DNA of 64,000 bases, from assembly GCA_039026375.1 (NCBI GenBank), contig JBCCML010000003.1, positions 1 to 64,000 on the forward strand, given 5' to 3'. A model generated the notes under the pieces. It did no database searches and had not been told where the DNA came from. It worked only from the letters and a program-made list of their open reading frames with translations. The stretch is from Thermohalobaculum sp039026375. GTDB taxonomy: Bacteria; Pseudomonadota; Alphaproteobacteria; Rhodobacterales; Rhodobacteraceae. Below are positions 52,856 to 61,082 of this stretch, piece by piece. Both the position numbers and the translations under genes were made by a program. Within the stretch, counting starts at the first letter, position 1. The number at the start of each line of letters is the position of its first letter.

Positions 52856-53701
52856 ATGGCGCGTATTCTTTGCTGGGCAATCGGGATCTGTCTGAGCTTT
52901 TGGTCGGTGTCGGCCATGGCCCAAGTGCAGCCGGGCGGATACTACGGTATCGATGATGCCGCAGGCGCGCGTATCCTGATCGAAAAGGATGCCGAGGGGT
53001 ATCGTGGCACGTTCTTTGATCCGTTAGGCGCCAGCCAGGACTTCGAAGCGGACGCGGTCGACGATACCGCGACCGCCATTCTGGACATGGACCAGCGGAC
53101 CGTTCTGCTGCGGATCGCTCCCCTGCCGTTCGGGGCAGAAGTCACGTTGATCCCGTTTGATCCGGAAGGCCGACTGATCACAAATCTGGGCCGCGTCCTG
53201 ACCTTCGTGCGGGATGGCACCGCTTTGCCCGAGATGCCGACGGGTTTTGTCGAGGCGCCGCGCGCGCCTGGGCAGACCGTCGCCGGCAACAGCTTTGTCG
53301 CCAGCTATCAGTTTTGGGAGCCGGTGGGGGTCTCCAACGGCTATGTTGGTCTGCCGGACCGGTTTCGGACCCTTATGCGGATGTTCCCCGCCGTGCAGTT
53401 GGACGTGATTTGGAAGCTATGTCTTGCGCCATCTGCCGGTCAGGCCCTGGCAATCGCCTTGCGCGGCCAGGACGTCAACTGCGCGCAGGTAATCGACGGC
53501 ATCGCCGCCGTGCAGCAGCGCGGCCAGTTCGGTGCCTTTAAGTCGGTTGTCGAAGACGAGCGCAGCTCGCTGCAGATGTCAGTGCGTTGCGCCGATGGTT
53601 ACGTCGAAAGCAAAGAAGCCTGCGATGCCGCGGCGCGGCGCCTGTCGCAGGCTGCGATCTCGCTACGGACCGCCGGAATGGTCCTGCGGCAGTTCCAGTG
53701 A
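52856..53701 (+). CDS. Exported hypothetical protein
   Basis: A protein of 281 residues with a Sec signal peptide (cut around residue 22, AMAQ). The N-terminal half is beta-rich (GGYYGIDDAAGARILIEKDAEGYRG). The C-terminal half has four cysteines (KLCLAP, NCAQ, RCADG, EACDAA) in a helical setting. It ends 10 bases before the TrpF-like gene and could be in the same unit, although its export does not fit the enzymes there. It is divergent from the LysR gene. Family not recognised. Confidence 0.65.
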   Translation: MARILCWAIGICLSFWSVSAMAQVQPGGYYGIDDAAGARILIEKDAEGYRGTFFDPLGASQDFEADAVDDTATAILDMDQRTVLLRIAPLPFGAEVTLIPFDPEGRLITNLGRVLTFVRDGTALPEMPTGFVEAPRAPGQTVAGNSFVASYQFWEPVGVSNGYVGLPDRFRTLMRMFPAVQLDVIWKLCLAPSAGQALAIALRGQDVNCAQVIDGIAAVQQRGQFGAFKSVVEDERSSLQMSVRCADGYVESKEACDAAARRLSQAAISLRTAGMVLRQFQ

Positions 53702-53711
53702 GATCATCACG

Positions 53712-54383
53712 ATGACGAAGGGAACGCTTCGCCCTCGGATCAAGGTCTGTTGCATTTCGTCCGTCGAGGAGGCCCGACTAGCCGCTGCGGCGGGCGCCGA
53801 TTTGATCGGCGTCGTCGGACCCATGCCGTCCGGCCCGGGGGTCCTGACGCTCGACGAATGCCGACAGATCGCGCAGGCGGCCCCGGCTTGGGTGACGCCG
53901 GTCCTGCTCACCTCCTCTGAGACGGCCAATGACATCGCCGAAGACGTGCGCACGTGCGGGGTGCGCGCTGTCCAGATCGTGCGCCATGTCGAACCAGAGG
54001 TGCATCGCCGCCTGGCTGAGATGCTGCCTTCGGTCAGGCGCCTCCAGGTGATCCATGTCGAAGACCGCAAGGCCGTCGCCTCGATCGAGCGATATGGCAT
54101 GCTGCCCGATGCCTACCTGTTGGACAGCGGCAAGCCTTCGTCAGATCAGCTGGGCGGGACGGGCCGTGTGCATGACTGGGAGGTTAGCGCCTCGTTCGTC
54201 CGCCATGCGCCGCGCCCGGTCTTCCTGGCGGGTGGGTTAAACCCGCTGAACGCCGGTGATGCGCTGGCGACGGTCAAACCCTTTGGTCTGGACATCTGTT
54301 CAGGTGTCCGGGTTGACGACATTCTGAACCGCCAAAAGCTGGATGGATTTATGGCCGCGACGAAGATGGCGATGCTGCCATGA
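53712..54383 (+). CDS. TrpF-like phosphoribosyl isomerase (phosphoribosylanthranilate isomerase family)
   Basis: A TIM-barrel protein of 223 residues. TrpF catalyses an Amadori rearrangement of phosphoribosyl anthranilate. Here the general base Cys13 is kept in KVCCIS (usually KICGI) and the acid Asp in YLLDSG, with GGTGRVHDW, FLAGGLNPLNAGDA and GLDICSGV all in order. It sits in front of, and overlaps by four bases, a PfkB sugar kinase, followed by a nucleoside hydrolase, with no other trp gene. It may be the true TrpF moved away, or a relative acting on another phosphoribosylamine. Confidence 0.75.
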   Translation: MTKGTLRPRIKVCCISSVEEARLAAAAGADLIGVVGPMPSGPGVLTLDECRQIAQAAPAWVTPVLLTSSETANDIAEDVRTCGVRAVQIVRHVEPEVHRRLAEMLPSVRRLQVIHVEDRKAVASIERYGMLPDAYLLDSGKPSSDQLGGTGRVHDWEVSASFVRHAPRPVFLAGGLNPLNAGDALATVKPFGLDICSGVRVDDILNRQKLDGFMAATKMAMLP

Positions 54384-55258
54384 CCATCCTGTGCTTGGGC
54401 TCGGTAAACATCGATTACGTCTATCGGGTGCCCCACTTTGCGGCACCGGGCGAGACCTTGGCCGCGGATGGGTATGCCGTGCACCTGGGCGGAAAGGGCG
54501 CCAACATGACCTTGGCGGCCGCACTGGCGGAAGGTGACATTGCGCATGTCGGTGCGGTCGGGCCAGGAAGTGGCTGGATCAAGGACCGGCTGTCGCAGGC
54601 AGGTGCGGATATCGGCGATCTGCGGATCATCCAAAAGGCGACCGGTCACGCGCGCATTTTGGTCGACCCGGCGGGCGAAAACTCGATCATCATCTGGCCC
54701 GGCGCCAATCGCGCCATCCCAAAGTCCGTCGTGACCGAGGCTTTGGGCAGACGCGCGCCGGGCGACTGGTTGCTGATCCAGAACGAGACCAACCTGGTCA
54801 GCGAAACCGCGGCGGCTGCCAGGGCCCGCGAAATGCGCGTCGCCTATGCCGCGGCGCCCTTCGATGCCGATGCAGCGGCAGAGGTTCTGGCCAATGCCGA
54901 TCTGTTGTGCGTGAACGAAGTCGAAGCAGGGCAACTGGCCGACCACCTGGGTGTCGCGCCTGACGACCTGCCGGTGGCCGAAGTGCTGGTGACGTTGGGC
55001 GCCCGCGGCGTGCGCTATCGCGGGCCGGACGGTCAGATCGAGCTACCCGGCTTTGCCGTCGACGTGGTCGATACCACCGGTGCCGGGGATACGTTCCTGG
55101 GCGTGTTCCTGGCGGCGCTGGATGGCGGCGCGCCTGTCAGGGACGCGCTGCGCCGTGCTGCTGCCGCCGCAGCGATCCAGGTGACCCGGCCGGGGGCGGC
55201 TGATGCCATACCAACGAAGGCCGAGGTCGACGCGTTCCTTGCCGAGAGATCCGAATAG
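54380..55258 (+). CDS. PfkB-family ribokinase-like sugar kinase
   Basis: A protein of 292 residues of the ribokinase fold. The N-terminal LCLGSVNIDYVYRV and HLGGKGANMTLAAAL bind the sugar, and the C-terminal DTTGAGDTFLGVFLAAL has the catalytic Asp and anion hole. NEVEAGQL and VTLGARGVRY fit ribokinase or a nucleoside kinase. Its start overlaps the TrpF-like stop (ATGA), so the two are coupled. With the nucleoside hydrolase one base downstream it would take ribose, or a nucleoside, to the phosphate. Confidence 0.85.
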   Translation: MTILCLGSVNIDYVYRVPHFAAPGETLAADGYAVHLGGKGANMTLAAALAEGDIAHVGAVGPGSGWIKDRLSQAGADIGDLRIIQKATGHARILVDPAGENSIIIWPGANRAIPKSVVTEALGRRAPGDWLLIQNETNLVSETAAAARAREMRVAYAAAPFDADAAAEVLANADLLCVNEVEAGQLADHLGVAPDDLPVAEVLVTLGARGVRYRGPDGQIELPGFAVDVVDTTGAGDTFLGVFLAALDGGAPVRDALRRAAAAAAIQVTRPGAADAIPTKAEVDAFLAERSE

Positions 55259-55259
55259 C

Positions 55260-56225
55260 ATGACCCAAAAGCTGATCATCGACACCGATCCCGGCATTGA
55301 CGACGCAATGGCGATCCACCTGGCCTTTGCCCATCCCCAGGTCGAGTTGGTGGGCCTGACCTCGATTTTCGGCAATGTCCATGTCGAGAAGGCCACGCGC
55401 AACGCGCTGGCCCTGGTCGAAATGGCGGGGGCACAGATACCGGTCGCCGCCGGTGCATCCGCGCCCCTTGTCCAACCGCTGCGCCCGCCCGCCTATTACG
55501 TGCACGGGGACGAGGGGTTGGGCGACGTACCGGCCTTTGCGCCCAGCGCAGCCCCAGACCCGCGCCCAGCCGATCAGTTCATCGTCGATGCAATCAACGC
55601 GGCGCCAGGCGAGGTTACGCTGTGCCCCGTCGGCCCGCTGACCAACATCGCGCTGGCATTGCGCCGCGACCCCAGCATCACCGCCAAGGTCCGCAATGTC
55701 GTGATCATGGGCGGCGCCGTCGATGGCCCGGGCAACGTCAACGAGTTTGCCGAGGCCAACATCTGGAACGACCCACACGCCGCGGCCGAGGTTTTCGCCG
55801 CGAATTGGCCGATGACCCTGATCGGCCTGGATGTGACCGAGGCTGTCCGCTGTTCACCGGAAGACTTCGCCGCCTTAGCCGCCAATGCGCCTGAGATTGG
55901 CGGCTTTCTGAACCGGGCAGTGCAGTTCTACTTCGAATGGCACAAGTCAAAGCCGCATTATCGCCAGGGCGCGTTCGAGGGCTGCTTTATGCACGACCCA
56001 TCCGCCGTACTGGCCTGTGTGGAGCCGGAGCTGTTCCAATTCCGGGAAGGACCCGTGCGCGTGCTCACCGATGGGGCGGAGATTGGCCGAACAGTGCCCG
56101 ACCCTGCCGCGCCCGGCGGTACAGTCCGCCAAGCCATCGGCGTTGATACCGCCGCGGTGGTCCGGCGATTTCTTTCCGTCACCTCGACAGCCGACACGGT
56201 TCGCAGCCAGCGTATGGCCAGCTAA
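55260..56225 (+). CDS. Inosine/uridine-preferring nucleoside hydrolase
   Basis: A protein of 321 residues that cleaves the N-glycosidic bond of nucleosides to a base and ribose. The calcium-binding DTDPGIDDAMAI is at residues 8-19. TSIFGNVHVEKATRNAL, CPVGPLTNIALAL, VIMGGAVDGPGNVNEFAEANIWNDPHAA and MHDPSAVL complete the family. The ATG at 55260 lies one base after the kinase stop, so the genes are tightly coupled. A nucleoside importer is encoded 2.3 kb downstream. Confidence 0.94.
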   Translation: MTQKLIIDTDPGIDDAMAIHLAFAHPQVELVGLTSIFGNVHVEKATRNALALVEMAGAQIPVAAGASAPLVQPLRPPAYYVHGDEGLGDVPAFAPSAAPDPRPADQFIVDAINAAPGEVTLCPVGPLTNIALALRRDPSITAKVRNVVIMGGAVDGPGNVNEFAEANIWNDPHAAAEVFAANWPMTLIGLDVTEAVRCSPEDFAALAANAPEIGGFLNRAVQFYFEWHKSKPHYRQGAFEGCFMHDPSAVLACVEPELFQFREGPVRVLTDGAEIGRTVPDPAAPGGTVRQAIGVDTAAVVRRFLSVTSTADTVRSQRMAS

Positions 56226-56300
56226 GATCCAATCGCCGCCGATCTCTGCAAGGTTTGCCGGGGCAGCGCGATCGCGTAGACTATCAGCCGGAGGCTGCTC

Positions 56301-57140
56301 ATGTTCGACATCCAGACCATCAGCTACACCGATCCTGCGGCACCGGCGCAGTTCGCCACCAGCCTGCGCGAAACGGGCTTTGCGGTGCTGACCGACCACC
56401 CGATCTCGCCAGCGCGGATCGGTGCGGCCTATGACGCCTGGGGCGGCTTCTTCAATTCGGACTGCAAGCACGACTTCCTGGTCGATCCGCAGCGCCAGGA
56501 CGGCTACTTCCCGTTCAAGTCAGAGAATGCCAAGGACGCCAAGGCAAAGGACCTGAAGGAGTTCTTTCACGTCTACCCGGACGGCCGCGTGCCAGCGAAT
56601 CTGGAGGTTGAGACACGCGCCCTGCACGCAGATCTGGCTGCGATCGGCTCGAACCTGCTGGGTTGGCTGCAGGACCAGACCCCGGACGATGTGAAGTCCG
56701 CGTTTTCCGAACCGTTGCCCCAGATGCTGGCGGGCTCGCAGCAGAACCTTCTGCGGATCCTGCACTATCCGCCCGTCGCTGAGGCCCCTGAACCCGGTGC
56801 CGTCCGCGCTGCCGCTCATGGCGACATCAATCTGATCACCGTGCTGCTGGCAGGCTCGGCCCCAGGGCTTCAGGCCCAAGACACCAATGGCACCTGGCAC
56901 GCGGTGCCCTGCGATCCCGGCATGATCGTGATCAATTGCGGGGACATGCTGGAGATGGCCTCGGGCGGCTATTACCCCTCCACCGTTCACCGCGTGGTGA
57001 ACCCCGAGAAAACCGACACCGGCGCCCGCTTCTCAATGCCGATGTTCTTGCACCCACGGCCCGAGGTCGTGCTGAAGCCTGGCACGACCGCGGACGACTT
57101 TCTGCAACAGCGCTTGCGCGAAATCGGGCTGAAAGCCTGA
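56301..57140 (+). CDS. 2-oxoglutarate/Fe(II)-dependent oxygenase (isopenicillin N synthase-like)
   Basis: A protein of 279 residues. The facial triad is His and Asp in AAHGDINLIT and His in PSTVHRVVNP; the 2-oxoglutarate-binding Arg is in ARFSMPMFLHP. The N-terminal DIQTISYTDP and FAVLTDHPI fit the isopenicillin N synthase superfamily. Such enzymes hydroxylate small molecules; in a nucleoside-linked context, base or nucleoside oxidation is possible but not shown. It is 15 bases ahead of the MOSC gene. Confidence 0.88.
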   Translation: MFDIQTISYTDPAAPAQFATSLRETGFAVLTDHPISPARIGAAYDAWGGFFNSDCKHDFLVDPQRQDGYFPFKSENAKDAKAKDLKEFFHVYPDGRVPANLEVETRALHADLAAIGSNLLGWLQDQTPDDVKSAFSEPLPQMLAGSQQNLLRILHYPPVAEAPEPGAVRAAAHGDINLITVLLAGSAPGLQAQDTNGTWHAVPCDPGMIVINCGDMLEMASGGYYPSTVHRVVNPEKTDTGARFSMPMFLHPRPEVVLKPGTTADDFLQQRLREIGLKA

Positions 57141-57155
57141 GAAGGGGAGAGACCA

Positions 57156-57725
57156 ATGGACGTGATCGACGCCGTTTGCGAACCGAAAACCCGCGATCAG
57201 TTGCGGGCGGCCCTGCCCGACATTCTGGCGGCACCGAAGGACAATGGCCGTGTCGACTTGATCGTTGTTCGCCCCGGGCACGGCCAGCGTCAGCTGCCCG
57301 AAAGCATCCGCGTGACGGCTGCGGGCGGGTTGGAAGGCGACCACTGGGCCAAGGAGTGCTGGCGCACCACCGACGATGGCCAGCCCCATCCCGACATTCA
57401 GGTCTGTTTCATGCCCAGCCGCGTCATTCGCGCCGTAGCCGGGCCGATCGAAAACTGGGCCGCCGCAGGTGACAACCTGTTCGTCGACATGGACCTGACG
57501 CCAGAGAACACGCCGCCGGGCACAAAGGTCGCGATCGGCACCGTAGAACTGATGATCACCGAGGAACCCCACAAAGGCTGTGAGAAATTTGTCGAGCGGT
57601 ATGGCCGCGATGCGGTCGCCTTCGTGAATGTGGGCGACGGCAGCCGCTACAAATTGCGCGGTATCTACGGTCGGGTGACAAAGGACGGCGTGATCACGGT
57701 CGGTGATACCATGCGCAAGATCTGA
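57156..57725 (+). CDS. MOSC-domain protein
   Basis: A protein of 189 residues consisting of one MOSC (molybdenum cofactor sulfurase C-terminal) domain. The central GGLEGDHWAKECW, FVDMDLTPENTPPGTKVAIG and especially HKGCEKFVERYG, with the conserved Cys that binds sulfur or molybdenum cofactor, are clear. Bacterial stand-alone MOSC proteins (YiiM, YcbX) reduce N-hydroxylated bases. Placed after a nucleoside hydrolase and an oxygenase, a role in base detoxification is a reasonable inference. Confidence 0.85.
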   Translation: MDVIDAVCEPKTRDQLRAALPDILAAPKDNGRVDLIVVRPGHGQRQLPESIRVTAAGGLEGDHWAKECWRTTDDGQPHPDIQVCFMPSRVIRAVAGPIENWAAAGDNLFVDMDLTPENTPPGTKVAIGTVELMITEEPHKGCEKFVERYGRDAVAFVNVGDGSRYKLRGIYGRVTKDGVITVGDTMRKI

Positions 57726-58462
57726 TGACGGTACTCGGCCACAGCCTTTGGGTCGTGGTGCTGACTCTGCTGACACAGCTGGGTGGGATCGCCTGGTTAC
57801 TAGCATGTTGTTTTCAGAGGCGCTGGACAGTCTTCCTCGCTGCATATCTCGGGCTTTCCATCGGTGCAGCAATGCTGGCTCCAACGCTGGGACGTGTCCC
57901 CCTACCTTGTGTTGGAGAGCCAATGCGGACGCAGTCAGTTTTATACTGCGCTCTCAACCGCCACTATGTTGTTCCAGAGTTGGCCGAGGTGTTACACGCC
58001 CTCGCCAAGCAGGTTGAGGCCCGTCATCCCGGCACACCGACCTTGGTGTTGGATGCCAGTTTTCCGTTCCTCAACGGCTTCCCGATGTTGCCCCATCTCA
58101 GCCATGATGATGGCGAAAAGGTGGATCTTGCTTTCCAATACCGCGATGCTGAAGGGTTTCAGCGTGGTCGCACACGCTCGCCGATTGGCTACTTTGCCTT
58201 CGAACAAGGACCAACGACATGTCCGGACCAATTCCCCACATTGCGATGCGATCTGGACTGGCTGCAGCCGATCTGGTTGGACATGAAACCTGATGTTCCA
58301 CGTATGCGCAACGTTATGCGCCACCTTTCGGCAGATTCGCGTGTAGGCAAGATCTTATTGGAACCGCACTTGCGAGACTCCTGGGGCGTAAATCATCCGA
58401 AGGTCCGGTTTCAGGGATGCCGTGCCGCGCGCCACGACGACCACATTCACCTGCAGCTTTGA
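57725..58462 (+). CDS. Membrane-anchored protein with LAS/MepA-like metallopeptidase motifs
   Basis: A protein of 245 residues. Two N-terminal membrane segments (about 7-27 and 34-54) are followed by a soluble domain. That domain has SHDDGEKVDLAF, where His127 and Asp134 match the HxxxxxxD of LAS zinc peptidases, and ends in ARHDDHIHLQL, where His240 and His242 match the HxH. The ending closely recalls the HDDHFHVRL of the murein endopeptidase MepA. Overall similarity is low and the protein is short, so the family call is tentative. Its ATG overlaps the MOSC stop (TGATG). Confidence 0.6.
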   Translation: MTVLGHSLWVVVLTLLTQLGGIAWLLACCFQRRWTVFLAAYLGLSIGAAMLAPTLGRVPLPCVGEPMRTQSVLYCALNRHYVVPELAEVLHALAKQVEARHPGTPTLVLDASFPFLNGFPMLPHLSHDDGEKVDLAFQYRDAEGFQRGRTRSPIGYFAFEQGPTTCPDQFPTLRCDLDWLQPIWLDMKPDVPRMRNVMRHLSADSRVGKILLEPHLRDSWGVNHPKVRFQGCRAARHDDHIHLQL

Positions 58463-58533
58463 TTAACCTTTCCGCTTAACTCGACCTGCGCCCTGTGCTT
58501 ATCCTCGGCTGAGATTTTGCTGGAGGAGCACTC

Positions 58534-59532
58534 ATGCTGAAGTCCCTGATTGCCGGGGCCGCCGCGGCCCTGATCGCCACCACCGCCTGGACTGCCGAAT
58601 TCAAACCTGCCGTCATCTTCGACATGGGCGGCAAGTTCGACAAAAGCTTCAATGAAGGCGTCTGGAACGGCATCCAGCGTTTCATAGAGGAGACGGGCGT
58701 CGAGGTGATGGAGTTCGAGGTCACCAACGAGACCCAGCGTGAACAGGCCATGCGCCGCATGGTCAGCCGGGGCGCGACGCTGGTGCTGGGCGTGGGCTTT
58801 GCTCAGGCGGACGCGATCAATGCCGTGGCCGCCGATAACCCGGACGTCGAGTTCGCGATCATCGACGTGAACTGGCTGGACCAGCCAAACCTGCGCCAAT
58901 ACGCCTTTAAGGAGCACGAGGGCTCGTATCTGGTGGGCGTTGCGGCCGCGCTGGCCAGTGACAGCGGCAAGGTCGGCTTTGTCGGTGGCATGGACATCCC
59001 GCTCATTCGGAAATTCGCCTGCGGCTATGTCCAAGGGGCCAAAGCCGCCAATCCCAAGATCGAGGTCTACCAGAACATGACCGGCACCACGCCCGCAGCC
59101 TGGAATGATCCGGCCCGCGGCGCCGAGCTGACGCGCAGCCAGATGGATCGCGGGGCTGACGTCGTCTACCACGCGGCCGGGGGCACGGGCACCGGCGTCA
59201 TCCAGGCCGCAGCAGAAGCGGGGAACCTGGCGATCGGCGTCGACTCGAACCAGAACGGCCTGGCGCCGGGATCGGTCCTGACTTCGATGCTGAAGCGGGT
59301 CGATGTCGCCGCCTACGAGACGATGATGTCCGGTTTCAAGGACGAGTTTAAATCCGGCATCTTTGTCCTGGGCGCAGCCGAAGGCGGCGTCGACTGGGCG
59401 CTGGACGACAACAACTGGCCGCTGATGAACCCGGCCATGGTCAAGGCCATCGAAGCGGCCAAGGCCGGCATCATCGCCGGTGACATCAAGGTCCACGACT
59501 GGTTCGACACCGAAAGCTGCCCGCACGGCTAA
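58534..59532 (+). CDS. BMP-family nucleoside ABC transporter binding protein
   Basis: A periplasmic binding protein of 332 residues with a Sec signal peptide (cut around residue 20, WTAEF). The BMP/PnrA pattern is clear: VIFDMGGKFDKSFNEGVWNG, LVLGVGFAQADAINAVA, FAIIDVNW, EHEGSYLVGVAAALASDSGKVGFVGGMDIPLI and VVYHAAGGTGTGVIQAA. Members bind purine nucleosides. It is the first gene of a four-gene transporter with an ATPase and two permeases. GGAGGA lies before the ATG. Confidence 0.93.
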   Translation: MLKSLIAGAAAALIATTAWTAEFKPAVIFDMGGKFDKSFNEGVWNGIQRFIEETGVEVMEFEVTNETQREQAMRRMVSRGATLVLGVGFAQADAINAVAADNPDVEFAIIDVNWLDQPNLRQYAFKEHEGSYLVGVAAALASDSGKVGFVGGMDIPLIRKFACGYVQGAKAANPKIEVYQNMTGTTPAAWNDPARGAELTRSQMDRGADVVYHAAGGTGTGVIQAAAEAGNLAIGVDSNQNGLAPGSVLTSMLKRVDVAAYETMMSGFKDEFKSGIFVLGAAEGGVDWALDDNNWPLMNPAMVKAIEAAKAGIIAGDIKVHDWFDTESCPHG

Positions 59533-59539
59533 GACGCCC

Positions 59540-61072
59540 ATGGCAGATGTAGAAGGCGCGGCCGTTCCCGCGGTTCGGCTGCGCCAGATCTCGAAAAGCT
59601 TCGGCGCTGTCCGGGCGAATGACCAGATAGACCTGGACATCGCCCCCGGCACGATCCACGGCATTATCGGCGAAAACGGCGCCGGCAAATCGACGCTGGT
59701 GTCGATTCTCTACGGCTTCTACACAGCCGATTCTGGGACGATCGAGATCGACGGCGAGCTTGCGCGCATCGACAAACCCGCCGATGCCATCGCGCGCGGG
59801 ATCGGCATGGTGCACCAGCACTTTATGTTGGTCCCGACATTCACGGTTCTGGAAAACGTCATGCTGGGGGCCGAGGGCGGCGCGCTGCTGGCGCAGGGGG
59901 CGGCGGATGTGCGCGCGGAACTGTTGCGCCTGGAACAGGAGCATGGGCTAGAGGTTGATCCCAACGCGCTGACCGGTGACCTGCCCGTTGGGCTGCAGCA
60001 GCGGGTTGAGATCCTGAAGGCCCTGCGCCGCGGCGCCCGCATCCTGATCCTGGACGAGCCCACCGGGGTGCTGACCCCGGCCGAGACCGAGGCGATGTTC
60101 GCCATTCTGCGCGCGCTGCGCGACAGCGGGGTGACCATCCTGCTGATCACCCACAAGCTGGGGGAGGTGATGGCGATCTGCGACGCGGTCTCGGTCATGC
60201 GCCAGGGCCGCATGGTCGGCCAACGTGTGCCCGCTCAGACCAGCCGCGAGGAACTGGCCGAGCTGATGGTCGGCCGCCAGGTCACGCTGGACGCCCAACC
60301 GACCGAGGCGCGACCCGGGGCGGCGACGCTCTCGGTCCGCGATCTCTCGTGGCGGGATGCAAACGGCGCCCCCCGCCTGCGCGACGTCTCCCTGGTGCTG
60401 CGCGCCGGCGAAATCCTGGGACTGGCCGGGGTATCCGGTAACGGGCAGTCTGAACTGCTGGACGTGCTGGCGGGGCTTGCCCCTGTGCAACAGGGTCAGA
60501 TCGAGCTTGCGGGCCGCATCATCGATGCCACCCACCCGGCTGATCCCGCGGACATGCGACAACTGGGGCTGGCGCATGTGCCGGAGGACCGCCATCGCCG
60601 CGCGCTGGTCTTGCCCTTCGAGGCACGGGAAAACGCCGTTCTGGGATACCCTAAACGTTTGGGCAGCGGCCCCTGGGCGCGCCCCACGACGATGACAGAG
60701 ATCGCGCAACCGTTGATGCAGGGCTTTGACGTGCGGCCCCCGAACCCAAAGCTCGCCGCCCGCGGGTTCTCAGGCGGCAACCAGCAGAAGCTGGTGCTGG
60801 CGCGGGAGATCAGTGCCAAGCCGAAGGTGCTGTTGGTCGGGCAACCGACGCGCGGTGTGGATATCGGTGCCATCGAGTTCATCCACGCCCAGTTGAACGC
60901 GATGAAGGCAGAAGGCTGCGCCATCCTGCTGGTATCGGTCGAACTGGACGAGATCCGGGGCCTGTCGGACCGCGTGGCCGTGATGAACGCTGGCGCCATC
61001 GTCGGCACGCTGGACCGGCAGGACGCCACCGTCCAACGCCTGGGCCTGATGATGGCGGGCCAAGCGGCGTGA
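59540..61072 (+). CDS. Nucleoside ABC transporter ATPase (double-domain)
   Basis: A protein of 510 residues with two fused ATPase domains, as in sugar and nucleoside importers. The N-domain has GENGAGKST, MVHQHFMLVPTFTV and LILDEPTGVLTP. The C-domain has a degenerate P-loop (GVSGNGQSE), the signature SGGNQQKLVLAREI and the Walker B-like VLLVGQPTRGVD. The degenerate second site is normal for this family. It begins 7 bases after the binding-protein stop. Confidence 0.93.
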   Translation: MADVEGAAVPAVRLRQISKSFGAVRANDQIDLDIAPGTIHGIIGENGAGKSTLVSILYGFYTADSGTIEIDGELARIDKPADAIARGIGMVHQHFMLVPTFTVLENVMLGAEGGALLAQGAADVRAELLRLEQEHGLEVDPNALTGDLPVGLQQRVEILKALRRGARILILDEPTGVLTPAETEAMFAILRALRDSGVTILLITHKLGEVMAICDAVSVMRQGRMVGQRVPAQTSREELAELMVGRQVTLDAQPTEARPGAATLSVRDLSWRDANGAPRLRDVSLVLRAGEILGLAGVSGNGQSELLDVLAGLAPVQQGQIELAGRIIDATHPADPADMRQLGLAHVPEDRHRRALVLPFEARENAVLGYPKRLGSGPWARPTTMTEIAQPLMQGFDVRPPNPKLAARGFSGGNQQKLVLAREISAKPKVLLVGQPTRGVDIGAIEFIHAQLNAMKAEGCAILLVSVELDEIRGLSDRVAVMNAGAIVGTLDRQDATVQRLGLMMAGQAA

Positions 61073-61082
61073 CGGGGGCGCC

